Source: Brassica napus (taxonomy: Eukaryota; Streptophyta; Magnoliopsida; Brassicales; Brassicaceae). From it: a DNA stretch of 64,000 bases. The notes under the pieces were generated by a model that made no database searches, had not been told where the DNA came from, and saw only the letters and a list, made by a program, of their open reading frames with translations. The stretch is taken from positions 25,458,137 through 25,522,136 of the forward strand of contig NC_063450.1 of the NCBI RefSeq assembly GCF_020379485.1, given 5' to 3'. A program made the translations under genes and the position numbers. This document shows, in pieces, positions 13,072-24,482 of this stretch (positions are counted from its first letter, which is position 1; each line of letters starts with the position of its first letter).

Positions 13072-13299
13072 TGTATTTCATATTTGTATGAGTTTGAATT
13101 ATTATATATAATTAAAGATAATGGGAGTTTATTTATAAATAAGATATCGATATTAATTATAAGTAAAGGAATTGTGTTTTTATAGTTTTCGGTTTGGATT
13201 AGAATGAATTGCTTGAGGTTAAAGGATAGAAGTGTTTGATATATGAAGTATAAGATAAAGAAGATGTGGTTTGGGATTTGGGGTTTCGTTTTAGGGGTT

Positions 13300-14140
13300 T
13301 AGAGACATTCGTCGTACTTTCCACGTTACCTCACGGGAACGACTTATAATTCAGTCGTCTCTGGGAAAGTTAAAATTTCACGGTAACAGTAAACGTCGTA
13401 AGAGCCTCGTTAACTTACGTGGAATTAGAGACGATTTATAATTAAAAAAGCGGACATCACTTTTTCCACGTAAGACCAAAACGTCGTAAGAGCCTCGTTA
13501 AATTACGTGGAAAGAGCGAGGTTCGCTCCAGAAGACTTAATTTAAAGTCGTCCGGGGAAAGCAAAGTCGTCCAGAAGACTTAATTTAAAGTCGTCTCTGG
13601 GAAAGTTAAAATTTCACGGTAACAGTAAACGTCGTAAGAGCCTCGTTAACTTACGTGGAATTAGAGACGATTTATAATTAAAAAAGCGGAATTAGAAGTC
13701 GTCCAGAAGACTTAATTTAAAGTCGTCCGGGGAAAGCAAAGTCGTCCGGGGAAAGCAAACGCCGTAAGAGCCTCGTTAACTTACGTGGAATTAGAGATGA
13801 TTTATAAGTCGTCTGAAGTTTTTTTTTTAACAAACAAAGCCGGACGACTTATAATTAAGTCGTCCCTTTTAATTTTCAATTGCAAAAGTGACCTCTTTAG
13901 ACGACTTACCTCTTCTGGACGACTTAATGCTAAGTCGTCTGCGGCAATGTTTATTGAACTTCTTCATTTTCTCTATGTTTATTGAACTTCTTCAGTTGGG
14001 AAACCTTCCAGACGACTTATAATAAGTCGTCCAAACCTTCTAGACGACTTATTTGTAAGTCGTCCAGTTGGAAAACCTTCCAGACGACTTATTTCTTCCA
14101 GACAACTTATATATTTACAAATCTATACAAAGACAAGTTG
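13300..14140. repeat. Internal tandem/inverted repeat array between the two CACTA-1 genes
   Basis: Blocks containing AAGTCGTCCAGAAGACTTA, GTAAACGTCGTAAGAGCCTC and related motifs recur several times, partly as direct copies (13390-13500 against 13600-13690) and partly inverted (GACGACTTAT/ATAAGTCGTC, 13840-14110). The core motif is the same CGTCGTAA/CCTCGTAA vocabulary as the terminal arms. The array lies just upstream of the second gene and may act as its enhancer or as an internal protein-binding platform. That role is inference. Confidence 0.7.
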
Positions 14141-14507
14141 AAATACAAATACTTCGCTCGTTATCCCTCATTTTCTTCGCGTTGCACCTAGCAAAGTCTT
14201 TAGGGTCAAAGGAGACCCCAAGAGCATGACATTCAATGTACTTTACAGCGTACACGGGTTTGAGGTTTGGAGATAAGAAAGATAGGGTTTGAGGTTTGGG
14301 GTTTAAGATTTTAGGGGTTAGCAAAAAAAGCCTCGCTATTCACACGTAAAATCGATGATAAAAACAAGAATCGTCGCAAGAACGACGTTAAATAAAAGAC
14401 GGGCCTCTGTATATCCTCGTTAATTTACGTGGCCCTTACGACGAAACGAAAGACGGGCCTCTGTCTTTCCTCGTGATTTTGCGACGAATTTTCGACGAAC
14501 ACTAATT

Positions 14508-14518
14508 CTATATATAGG
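14508..14518 (+). promoter_or_regulatory. TATA box of the second CACTA-1 gene
   Basis: CTATATATAGG lies about 70 bp before the ATG at 14584 and directly follows another cluster of CGTCGTAA/CCTCGT motifs (14330-14500). CACTA-2 has a TATATATA at 26603-26610 in the equivalent place. Confidence 0.6.
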
Positions 14519-14583
14519 CGAAACCGCAGCCCTCTTCATTTCCTCTCTAATTCCACTCTACAGCCTCTCCATTTCCTCTGAAA

Positions 14584-15792
14584 ATGGTAAGTCTCTCATT
14601 CCTCTCTAAGTAGTTTAGGGAATTTAGATTAGGTGGTTAGTTTAGGGAATTTAGTTTACGAAATTAGTTTACAAAATTTAGGTTTCCTCATTTTATTAAT
14701 TACGTAGTTAATACTATTCATAATTTTTTTTACTCTTGACTTTAATTTATAAATTTAAATTTTGCAGACTATTCGTAGGCACCAGCGTAGTGCTCACTAC
14801 TCGCAGATGTTCGGTCCACCGGGTAGTCGGTTAGACCTGCCTTCACTTCCCGGTTCTTCTTCAGCTCCCGGTTCTTCGGGTCAGCAGGAGACCGTCCCCG
14901 AGACTCAATCTTCTCAGAGAGTCTCGCCTACTTCTACGGCATCGCCATCAGTTCCTCATGTGCCTCCTCCGGTACCTCCTCCTCCGATGCCAGCTCCTCA
15001 TGTGCCTCCTCAGATGCCCGCCCATCAGGTTCATGCTGATTTGATGGTGCCAGCGAGTTGTCCTTACTCTCAGTACACTGTTGAGGACATTCTCGGTTTC
15101 CCAGGCAGAGAAGGCTTACCGATCATAGACCCCGACCGACCTGAAGGAACTCTTTGGTATGTATGTTACATTTATTTTTTAAAATTCATTTGTGATTTTA
15201 ATAAATATTTAAAACTTTGAATTTGTTTTTTTTTTCCAGGTTTGGGGTTGATAACTGCCTTGCAACAGAAGTAACCGAGACGATTAAAGGTTACTTCTCC
15301 ATGGCACATCCCAACTGGAAATCCACTCCGATCTACATCAGAAGGACGTGGTTCAAGATTTACGCTGTAAGTTTTTACAATTTATTCCTGATTTATATTT
15401 TTTTAAATTTTATTTTTCTAAACTAATTATTAATAATTTTTTTTTTTGCAGCAAAAATTTAATTGGTCCATCGGGGTCACTGAGAAGGTGCGGAAAGAGT
15501 TTATCGACAAGGCGAAGAAACGTTTGTTGGACACGGTCTCCAACTGGAAGGGTGACTGGATCGTGAAGGGCTATGAGCGGGGCAAACCTTCAACCATCAC
15601 CACGGACGTGTGGGATGGCCTCATCCGTTACTGGAGGGATCCTGATGCCATGAGAGTCGCCCAGTCTTGCTCCGCCTCCCGTAACTCGGTAGATGAGCAC
15701 GGCCACAGGGCGATGCAACATAGTACGGGCCAAAAACCACACGCCCGCGTCCGTTTGGAAATGGTACGTAATTTAAATATTTAACTTTTTGA

Positions 15793-15830
<38 letters not shown>

Positions 15831-16514
15831 AAAACTTTCTTAACTGTTTTTAGGCCAAGGAGTTGGGACGTTTACCGACTCTTATGGAACTTTTCGATCG
15901 GACCCACAAGAACAAGGCGGGCGCATTTGTAGATGAGAGGTCTGAGAAGATCTACAATGATGTGGCAGCTCGTATTGACGAGCGTGAGACCTAGCTGGCG
16001 CAGGAGTCCGCCGACGGATCACCCGTCGTCTTATCCACAATAGAAGTGGATAGAATTTACGAGGAGGTAAATTTTATATAAATTTTTTATTAATTCATTT
16101 TACTTTAAAATTTAAATTTTAATATATATTTTATTGTTTTTTAAGGTCGCTCCTAAGAAAAAAGGACGTGTGTTGGGGATTGGTTCCGTCAACGATGTTC
16201 CGAGAGCGACTTCCTCTTATGGCCAGAGACGGGATGATGAAGTCTCTCAGCTGCGCGACGTGTTGGAGACGACACAACATCAGCTGTCGTCGACACAAAA
16301 CGAGTTGGCCTCGACAAAATCATCGTTCACAGCTCGTATGACTGGTCTCGAGAACTTCTTGGACGTCATAGCGGCCACAAATCCGGAATGGGAGGCCATG
16401 TTCAGGACCATGAGACAACAAAACCCCATTCCAGGCGAGACATCCGTGCAAGTCAACGAGGAAGATCTCTCGAGAAGGAGCGAGGAATTCTACGACGCGG
16501 CAATGCAGCATTAG
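14584..16514 (+). pseudogene. CACTA-1 second gene, Transposase_24 (Ptta/En/Spm, TNPD-like), one nonsense codon
   Basis: Exons inferred: ATG alone at 14584-14586, then 14768-15156, 15240-15366, 15452-15763, 15854-16066 and 16146-16514. The start codon is the last coding triplet of its exon (AAAATG|GTAAGT). The N-terminus is Ser/Pro-rich ([16 protein letters not shown] region). The core (exons 3-4) matches the plant Transposase_24 family, with FNWSIGVTEKV, WDGLIRYW and the SCSASRN...TGQKPHA segment. The C-terminal exon is a coiled-coil-like Gln/Ser/Thr region. In exon 5 a TAG at 15992-15994 stands where CACTA-2 reads CAA (Gln), truncating the last third. Such proteins are thought to bind subterminal repeats and help excision. 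A truncated product keeping the core could still be made. Confidence 0.8.
15802..15828. repeat. (AT)n microsatellite in an intron of the second CACTA-1 gene
   Basis: About 13 AT units between exons 4 and 5. It does not touch the splice sites. Confidence 0.9.
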
Positions 16515-16689
16515 TTTTTTTTTTTGTTATTGTATTTTAAAATTCAAAACTTATTTATATATTATATAATTTCATTTTGATTCGGCCAAAAAAAAATTTT
16601 CTATTCGATTTAATTTCAATTAAAATTTTATTAATAAATTAAATAAATATAATTTTTATTTATAAATTCAGTAAATAGAAAACAAAGTA

Positions 16690-17127
16690 ATTTTGTCGCT
16701 AATTCCCGATGTATTAACGAGGAAAATTAACGACGAAATATCGAGGATTAGTTAACGAGGATTTTACGTGGATTCCGTTACGATTCTATTACGACGAATT
16801 CTTTTCGTGTTCCTTACGTTTTTATTACGACGAATTTGTTTAGAGGTTTTTTCGAGTCTTTTACGACGAATCCTTTACGAGTTTTTTACGAGGAAAAACA
16901 ACGACCACGTTACGTGGAAACCCAACGTGGTCTTTACGACGAAATCTTAATTCTTCTTTACGAGGAAAATTTAACCTCGCTAATTAACGACGAAATGGCG
17001 ACGAATCTTCTCTTACGACAATCATATAACGACGAAACGCCTTTCATCGCCATTTCCTCGTAACTCTTCTTTTCCGAGGAAATAACGACGATTTTGGCCG
17101 TCGTTAAATTTGTGTTTTCTTGTAGTG
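16690..17127. repeat. CACTA-1 right subterminal repeat arm
   Basis: Motifs such as TTACGACGAA, TTACGAGGAAA and TAACGACGAAA recur roughly every 15-30 bp, ending in the inverted terminal repeat. This arm mirrors the left arm in vocabulary but is denser. Spurious reading frames run through it. Confidence 0.75.
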
Positions 17128-18600
17128 AAATGATTGTCGAACCAATTCTAAGGGATTTCAAGCACTAAGAATGCAAGTACTTACTTAATCTAAGTGCAAC
17201 CGATGATTTAAAGGGTTTTCTAAACTAATGATTAATACCAATGTAGTTTCAGAATAATAAAAACGGTAAATGAGTTGATTTTCTTAACTAAGGAAAATGA
17301 GAACTCATGGGCATAGGAATTAGACCTTGGGTGATCAAGTTTCGAACTAAAGATGGCAGACGAACAATCAAACCATCAATCTTAAGCTTAGACACGATCC
17401 TAAACAAACTCTATGTCTAGATGAATGTTCATTTACTAACACATTTCAAACAACAAATGTCTTTGGTTGAATAATATGGAAGCAATCATTACTAACGGGT
17501 CTAAGGCTATCTTAGCACTTCTAACAACAAATGTCTTTGGCAAAATATGCTAAAAGCTTAGAAGAGTTGTTTCCGGCATTTCATCGAACACCTTTTGGGT
17601 GGGAAATGCCTAAAGATCAACTTTTGAGAAGCTAACTCAGAAGATGCATTATGATTACTTTACTAGCAAGGTTTTGGAATGATCTACTCTAAAACATCAT
17701 AGCTCTAACCTAATCACCCTTAATCTTCCTAACCCATGAATTCAAATGTTGATTACTCACTACTCTTCATGTTCCTCTTAAACCCATTTTGGATTTCAGA
17801 TTAATCATACAGAGGGATACAACAACGAATTGGAAACACAGAATTGCAATAACTAGATGAACAAAGATGATTCAAGAGATGAACTTTCCAAAAGTTTTTC
17901 TTTAGAACAAAAGATAATCTGTCTGGTGGCTGCTAAAGGTACTTAAAACATAGGTTTTCAAAAATAAAAACGTGCATAATGAAATGACCAAAAGGCCCTT
18001 AGAAAACATAAATTTGGCCAAACAAATAGACGCGGAGCGACCTCGGCACGTCGCTCCGACAAGTTGCTCCGGGCTTCGGGAGCGACCTCAGTGGGTCGCT
18101 CTGAGAGGTCGCTCCGGCTCCATTGTGTTGTCGTCACGCGATAGACATGCGAGCGACCTCGGGGTGTCACTCTGTCCAAGTCGCTCTGGGTCGGGAGCGA
18201 CCTGGAGTGGTCGCTCTGATAGGTCGCTCCGGGTCAGTTCTCGGCTTCCACCGGGTTGAGATGGCGAGCGACTTCTCGGGGTCGCTCCAGCGAGGTCGCT
18301 CTGAGAGGTAGTTTGGAGCGACCTCATGGCGTCGCTCCGTGATGTCGCTCTCATGCTCTGCTCGTCCAATGATCACCTAGAACACTTCTTTTGAGCTCAA
18401 AATGCACCCAAATGCCTCCAAGAACTCCATGTGGTACTCCAACACCTGATAAAGACTCATGTATGCAAAATGCAACCTAAACGTGGCTAAATCCTAGTCT
18501 ATATGATCAAAATACACATGGGTGAATGGATAAGACAATGAAAATATGCAAGATATCAGAATCCTGAAGAAGATTAATTTACCACATAAATAAAACTCGT
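17128..18600. repeat. Older repeat DNA that CACTA-1 inserted into, possibly a Gypsy/Athila-type LTR fragment
   Basis: Without CACTA-1 the sequence reads TGTTGTAGTACAAA then TGATTGTCGAACCAATTC, a phrase I associate with long Gypsy-type LTR or leader sequences in Brassicaceae. It continues as gene-free DNA to about 18600. No TG...CA ends with a target duplication could be assigned, so the class is uncertain. It contains the GAGCGACC array described separately. Confidence 0.35.
18030..18352. repeat. GC-rich palindromic GAGCGACC/GGTCGCTC array
   Basis: At least six copies of GGAGCGACCTC-like and GGTCGCTCCG-like words alternate in opposite orientation, spaced about 20-60 bp, so neighbouring words can pair as hairpins. 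GC content jumps far above the AT-rich surroundings. The frames open on both strands here are repeat artefacts. Confidence 0.8.
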
Positions 18601-18611
18601 TTACTTCTGAG

Positions 18612-19404
18612 TAGAGATGTCAAAATGAGTTATAGCTCATGACCTGGCTCAGCTCAGCTCAGCTCGATTTTTTATAAGCATGAGCTCTGTTTTTAGGCTC
18701 ATTTAATGAGTTTATTGATCGAGTTTAAATTAGATCATGAGTTATATGAACAATATTTAATGAACATGAGCTAATTCATGATCTTTGTCGTTTTTATACT
18801 TTATATATATGTGCGTATGTGTGTAAATGACTTCTATTTTTCTTATGTAAGAAAAGATAGTTTTTATACTAATCATATTTATCTTCTAAAATTAAAATGT
18901 AAAATCAAAAAGTTTTAAATATATATAAGAATGTGAAAGAATATTAATATCAATCCTCATACCATATATCTTTAGAAATAAAATGTAAAGCAAGGTATTC
19001 CTAAGACTCTCATGCGGAATATATATATATATATGATTTGAATAGCTGAAGACTTTGAAGATGAATCATCTTAAGACTTGTATGTTGAATAGACTTTTGG
19101 ATCACTAATTTAATTTTTATTTAATTTATTATTAGGTTTTGATTTTATTGAATATTTAATATTATTTTTTATTTTAAATATTTAAATTTTAAATTATGTT
19201 ATAAAATTTATTTTATTTTATAATTTATTTTATTTTATAATTTATTTTATAGTTTTTTATTTTTTATATTTAATCGCGAATTACCTCATTTAACTCTTGA
19301 TCAGATAATCTGAGTTCGAGTTTACATATGGAACTCCTAAAATAATTTGAAGTCACCCTGAACTAAACTAACTTGAGTGAGCGCTTAGCTCATTTTGACA
19401 CTTA
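18612..19404. mobile_element. hAT-like non-autonomous element
   Basis: The left end TAGAGATGTCAAAATGAG (18612) is mirrored by CTCATTTTGACACTTA at the right (to 19404), giving imperfect terminal inverted repeats of the TAGRG-TGTCAA type seen in hAT elements. The interior has CAGCTCAGCTCAGCTCG near the left end and AT-rich DNA in the middle, with no coding. An 8-bp target duplication could not be recognised, so the copy is probably old. Confidence 0.5.
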
Positions 19405-19647
19405 AGTTATAATCTGACCAATTTAGCGAAGAGCCAAAGATGGGCTTTCTAAATAGTCCGATTAGCCATGGAACTAAAAGCCCATTACAGTTTACATTCG
19501 AATAGCCAAACCCGTTTACTTCTTTTCGCGCGTGGGATTTAAACTAACCGATCTCTAACGACCTTTCAAATTGTAAAAAAGAAATGAAAAAGGCAATGAA
19601 CTAAGAGTGAGTGGCTATTCAAACCAAAGAGACCAGACACCGTCTAT

Positions 19648-21327
19648 TCAATGAGACTTTCCGACAAAATATGCCAAGGGTCCGACAAATGCCGCATTTA
19701 TGTAAGTGGCTGGTTCAGACCGGCTGTAATCATCTCTCTGGTCTGGATACTGGTCATTTCGATCCGGTCCTCCCACGATAGCTCCGGTTAATATGTTAGG
19801 GTTAGGGTTTGGGGTGCGGAAAGACTGGAATCCGCCACTGCATCCCAGAGAAATCGAACGAACTGCTCGGCTCGGGAGAGAGGATCCTCTATGGTGGATT
19901 CGCTTGGGGAAACTCGACCCGAACCCAACCATGTAAGACATTTTCATCGGATTCACACCGAGGATGTAATCCACCTGACGCTTCGAAAGGTTTATCAGAA
20001 CGTTGGGAGCAATGAGAGAGTTTCCGCAGTTGAATGTGTGTTTCGAGGACTTCATGTATTTAGCGTAGGTCGTTAGCAAGAACGTTATTGATGTCACGTA
20101 TTGTAGATTGCTCTGAGGTAACTTGTACATCAAGCCACCTGAAAATCAGTTTTAGGGTTAAAATATTTTAGTAATAAAGAGTTATTGATTCTCATGTATG
20201 TTTAAGTTACCTTGAGTGTACTTTGTGGACGAGGAAGGAGAGTTTGGAAGGATCTTGCACATGAAATTCTCAGCTGCTTGCTTGTAGACCTCAAAGTTGT
20301 TGTCATTGTTTAGTACTGCTCGCTGCGAAAGAAGATATGTTTGTGAATCACTGAACCAAGTTATGTAAAATATTTCTAAGCATTGAGAGACATACTCGTG
20401 AGAGAAGAACATAAGCACCAGCATACTTATTGTCCCAACTGAATATGTCATGCTGGTCTCCACCTCCCAAGGATTTAATAAAGTTTAAGTAATACTGATT
20501 GTTGGTTGCTCTATGCAGCCATGCCGCTCCCCACAGAAGCTCGTCCTTATAGCCAGAGTAGGAGCAGTAGAAAGGACAAACAGCAGAGGAAAGGGAATCA
20601 CTGTAAGCACCACGGTACTGAATAGCAAACTGCATTACCTTCTTGGCTGTGGCCAGGAGCAAGCGAGAGTACTTGGGATCAACTTTCCTGAAAACCATTG
20701 AGCTAGCCGCAAGGGCAGCAGCGGTTTCAGCTGCTACATCAGAGCCAGGGTTTGAAGCTGAGACAGAGTAGACTGTGCGAGGAGTGTCCATATCTTCTGG
20801 ACGTTCCCAGCACTTGTGATCGCCGTTTGGGTCTCCTACTCCAACGTAGAGCTTCCCGGGTGTAGCCCTGGCACATTTAAGCAGATAGTCCGTGGCCCAA
20901 CGGATGGCCACACGGGCGTTCTGAAGTTCTGGTCCCATCTTCTTACCGTATTCCAAAGAGCTCCAGGAGAGCATGGTGGTGGTGAAGGCCATAGGGAAAT
21001 TGAACTTCACGTTGTCACCAGCATCATAGTACCCTCCACTCAAATCCACCTGTAACTCATGGCTATTAATGTTATGCCCTTTTACTTCTAGTGACTATGG
21101 AAATATATATATATAGTTTTTGAGGGTCTTACATGAGCAGAGGAGCCATCAGAGAGGCCAGAGTTGAACCTCCATGAGAGTTTTTGGTCATCAGGGAGGC
21201 GACCAGACCGCTGACCTTGGAAAAAGAGCAATGACTTTGAGAGTGCTTCTCTGTAATTGGGACCAGCATAGGTGTTTCCTAGTAAAAGACCAGAGAGAAG
21301 GAAAACAAAGAAGAAAGGGGAAGCCAT
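19648..21327 (-). CDS. CEL5: Secreted glycosyl hydrolase family 9 endo-1,4-beta-glucanase (CEL5/GH9B4-like)
   Basis: Exons 21133-21327, 20396-21049, 20211-20322 and 19648-20138 total 1452 nt and encode 483 residues, the normal length for this class. Residues 1-23 are a signal peptide ([21 protein letters not shown]). Then come the GH9 catalytic base region [10 protein letters not shown] (about 70-80), [17 protein letters not shown], the active-site signature around VDYILGVNP...[10 protein letters not shown] (about 380-410) and the catalytic-acid signature [14 protein letters not shown] near the C-terminus. There is no transmembrane anchor and no CBM49, so it belongs to class B: exported to the apoplast to cut beta-1,4-glucan chains in cell-wall loosening or abscission. 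All borders are GT-AG and no lesion was seen. The ATG begins the signal peptide. Arabidopsis AT1G22880 is the likely counterpart. Confidence 0.92.
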
Positions 21328-21418
21328 TTCTTGTAAAAGAGTGGCTTTGGCTAAAGCAAAGCTCTCAGAGCACTTTTGAGGTATGGTTTGATGCTTCATA
21401 TGAATATAAGCATGCATG

Positions 21419-21426
21419 TATATATA
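21419..21426 (-). promoter_or_regulatory. TATA box of the GH9 gene
   Basis: TATATATA, flanked by GGC on the minus strand, lies about 90 bp upstream of the ATG at 21327 with no competing gene. Spacing fits a 5' UTR of roughly 60 bases. Confidence 0.6.
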
Positions 21427-22498
21427 GCCAAAGAATGCAAATGGCGTTGATGAGATTGAGAGCGAGGATTATGGCTTTTTGGAAGTCAGCTTAACTGCTA
21501 GAGAAACTACTCTTAAGTTCCTTCCCTTTTTTCTAATTTTTATATTATTTTATAGAACTGACGTTTGGAATTAATTACATTTATAGTATCTAACTCATGA
21601 CTTGATAATGTGTTATATTTTTGTCATTGTAAGATTTAGTCCTTGTTCATATGAGTTTTGATGTCTCTTTTTTGTCTATATGATCTTTGATGTTTGCCTT
21701 GAGAACATACAAGTTTTGATGTTATATACCCAGAACCGTTCTTTAAAGTAAACATAACCCGATAAAAAAAAGTAAACATAACCCGATAAAACATTGTTAT
21801 TGGTATCAATATTTTTTTAAAAATAAGTATATATAAATTTTATACTTTTTAAATTATATTTTTAAAATTTTAAATTTTGCACTAAATAATTTAATTTTTA
21901 AAATTTCAGGATCGGTTATATAGATACTTATCTTTTACCACAGTAAAGGATTATATATATGTGCGTGTGTGTATGTTAGATTTTGGCGTTACATGTACGG
22001 TTAGAGATGGATAAATGTCTTGAATCTTGGATCTTGATTTGGGTGGTTAGTTAGGTAATTTTTAGTTTAGTTAGGTTAGGGTTTTGAGGATTACGATTTA
22101 GAAGGAAAAAAAACGAGATAAAAGAAGAGGGGGTGACGCAGATGGTGCCAAGATAACGGCGCCGAGTCTACGGGACTTGCATCTTAGAATATTGTCTCAT
22201 GTGTAACTAATACGTAAATGTCTAAGTGTAATCTCTTGGTTATTGTCTTGCTAGTTTTTATATTATTATTATTATACGTGAAATAAAAATATTCGTCTCT
22301 CTTGCGTAAAAGACGGCTTAAAATCTTGATAGAGCTGAGGAGATTGGAGGTTAAGCAAACAAAACCACCTTTTTTTCTTAACCGACGACGAATCCCTACA
22401 TAATATTTCTTGATAATGGTAGCAAAATCTCAATCAGGGAGATTCGCGGCTGAATCTATTGCACGTGTAACATAGTGATCCATATGAGAGATCCCCAT
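21427..22498. other. Intergenic, upstream of the GH9 gene, no gene recognised
   Basis: AT-rich upstream DNA with short low-complexity tracts. A near-tandem 17-18-bp repeat (AAGTAAACATAACCCGATAA) is at about 21745-21790. No element ends or coding were recognised. Confidence 0.5.
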
Positions 22499-22760
22499 AA
22501 CATTGATGATTGTTTTTTTTTTGATAATCCAGGGGTTCCCCACTTACGTGGGTCATTCCCCTGGGCCCGGTTAGGCAGCGGTCCACTTCACCCGGGAGGG
22601 CTTTACCTGGGCTGGGGACAAGGCCCAACACCCAGTACCGCATTTGATGACAGAATGGGTAGTTCGCCTCCGCTTGGCGTCGAACCCGTGAGCATGACAA
22701 TTGGCCCACAAGGTCCTTACCAAGTGAGCTACCACATCCCGTCAACATTGATGATTGTTT
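22499..22760 (-). mobile_element. tRNA-derived SINE with 17-bp target site duplication
   Basis: The element body is 22516-22743. It is flanked by identical 17-bp copies of AACATTGATGATTGTTT (22499-22515 and 22744-22760). Read on the minus strand it begins with a pol III promoter: box A-like GTGGTAGCTCACTTGG and box B GGTTCGACGCC. It ends in a T-run on the plus strand, i.e. an A-tail. Length of about 228 bp and structure fit plant SINEs. The perfect target duplication implies recent insertion by LINE-type machinery. Confidence 0.9.
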
Positions 22761-23516
22761 ATCGATAACAAATGAAGAAAATGCTCAAAGAGCTTTATTT
22801 AAACAGAAATGGAGATAGCTTATTAAGGCTTTATTGAACAAGAAGGTAAAGAAAGGAGAAGAGATTTAAGTTGTCACCAATATCAAAATGATTCTGAAAT
22901 GATATTCATAAAGATAAGGTTTTGGCTGCACAAACCGCAGCCTTAGTTCCCAAGATAGAAAGATAGCATTCATATATATATATGCACTAGAAAGAACCCT
23001 AAACATTTGGGCTATGACATATTATTGGACTACTTAACATTGGGTTGGGCTTGTCTTTAATAGTATCAACCTACATGTAATTTCTCCACCTCGTACGAAA
23101 AAAAAGTTTAACGACGTTGGAAGAGAAACACAGTATGTTTGCATTAATCGGTTAGTCATTAAGGACATAACCTTTTGAAGACTTATGTTGTCCAGGACCA
23201 CCATATATAGTACATTAATTGAATTGATTTGTAACATAATAAGAAGATTACAATCATATAAATCTCTTGCAAAGAAATGTGATAAAAAAAACTTAATAAA
23301 GTTAGGAGACTTTTTTTGTTTGACGAAAGTTAGGAGATATTATTATTACATAGAAGTATTAACAAATTATATATATCAAGTTGAAGAGAAAATATTATTA
23401 GAATCTCTCTCCACAAGCCTAAAGATGAACTTCATGACGCTATGCTAACCGAATTCACACTCCTTGTGTTCTTTAATATACACTGTACAGGCTTCTCTGT
23501 GTTTAAATGTGAGAGG
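22761..23516. other. Intergenic, no gene recognised
   Basis: AT-rich, with no open frame carrying a recognisable motif and no element ends. Confidence 0.5.
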
Positions 23517-23642
23517 TTAGATTTGTTGCCACAACAAGAGTGCTTCTGCTACCCTATTTACTAACCAACCGGGTTTGATCAGGGCATCTCCCTTGAAGTC
23601 ATGGCCCATTACTGACTTTGATTCACCCAAGCGTCGGTAACA
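23517..23642 (-). pseudogene. Unidentified coding-like fragment
   Basis: A minus-strand frame of 41 residues ends in a TAA at 23517. It reads like real protein (CYRRLGESKSVMGHDFKGD, then a segment ending ALLLWQQI), with an AG acceptor-like site just upstream. Further upstream (to about 23740) another frame contains GLGWLVYPPGPDYSSEA. I do not recognise the family. It could be the end of a lost host gene or part of an old transposon gene. There is no start codon and no complete gene. Confidence 0.3.
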
Positions 23643-24482
23643 CTGTAACAAGAAGAAAGAACAGTAGCCTCAGAGGAATAGTCGGGCCCAGGAGGATAAA
23701 CCAACCACCCAAACCGTTGATTGTGGCATCCGATTTAAGAAGACATATATTAACTTCATTTTCTTATTAATAGTTATACATAAATAAAATTAATAAAAAA
23801 TTTTAGTTAAAATAATATTTGATCTATATCTTTAGTTATGACACTTTAAAAGCATCATGTTTGAATATGAATTTTTTTTTAAAATATGATATGCATTCAG
23901 ACATAATATTAATCACTACAAGAAAACATTGGCTTTACAACGAAGTTTTACAACGAACATAATTCCTCGTAAATTTACAAGTAGATTACGTCGACGTTAT
24001 GACGAAAAGCAGTTTCGTCGTAAAGCGGATGTAATATTACAACGAAACTGTTTCGTCGTAAAGTCGTTGTAAAGTTACAACGCTTTTACGTGGAAAGTTA
24101 AATTCCACGTAAACGCTTTGTAATGTAACAAGGACTTTACGACGAATCCTGTTTCCTTATCTTTCCTCGTAAAGACGTTGTAATGTTACAAGGACTTTAC
24201 GAGGAATCTTATTTCCTTATGTTTCCTCATAATGGCATTGTAATTTAACAAGTATTTTACAACGAATCGGGTTACCGTTATACTTGGTCGAAACGTGTAT
24301 TAAGTGTGCTTTATACCTAACTAAATTCCTTCTAAAGTGGATGTAAAATCCTTGTAAAAAAGTTGTAAATCCGTAGTAATACATTGCGTTGTAAAATACT
24401 TGTTAAACCTTTACCTACCAATGCTAAAAACACACCAACAAATCTAAGAAAAAAGAAAAACTGAAAAACACAACTAAAAAAA

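Larger units (their letters stand above)
8997..17127 (+). mobile_element. CACTA-1, complete CACTA (En/Spm) DNA transposon, 8131 bp
   Basis: The left end CACTACAAGAAAACACA (8997) matches the inverted right end TGTGTTTTCTTGTAGTG (to 17127). The element is flanked by a 3-bp target duplication AAA (8994-8996, 17128-17130), as expected for this superfamily. Both arms carry dense short motifs of the type TTACGACGAA/CCTCGTAAA, presumed transposase-binding sites. Inside are two plus-strand genes: a TNP2-like transposase (9410-13071) and a Transposase_24/TNPD-like gene (14584-16514). The second has one nonsense codon. Ends, target duplication and transposase all look intact, so this is a recent and possibly still mobile copy. 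Confidence 0.95.

Noticed and set aside
18030..18352. CRISPR-like regular repeats
   Set aside because: Plant nuclear context, repeats are short and in both orientations, and spacers are not of uniform length.
18088..18376. Overlapping open frames on both strands of up to about 90 codons
   Set aside because: They run through the GC-rich GAGCGACC array. Repeated palindromic words with few stop codons explain them.
17131..18560. Complete solo LTR starting TGATTG and ending ATCA
   Set aside because: The 5-bp flanks do not match, and the repeat seems to begin left of the CACTA-1 insertion. Borders were therefore not called.
22660..22743. tRNA-like box A and box B on the minus strand
   Set aside because: Part of a SINE with A-tail and 17-bp target duplications. 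There is no complete cloverleaf, so it is not a tRNA gene.
22434..22768. Frames of about 100 codons on both strands around 22.5-22.7 kb
   Set aside because: They are translations of the SINE body.
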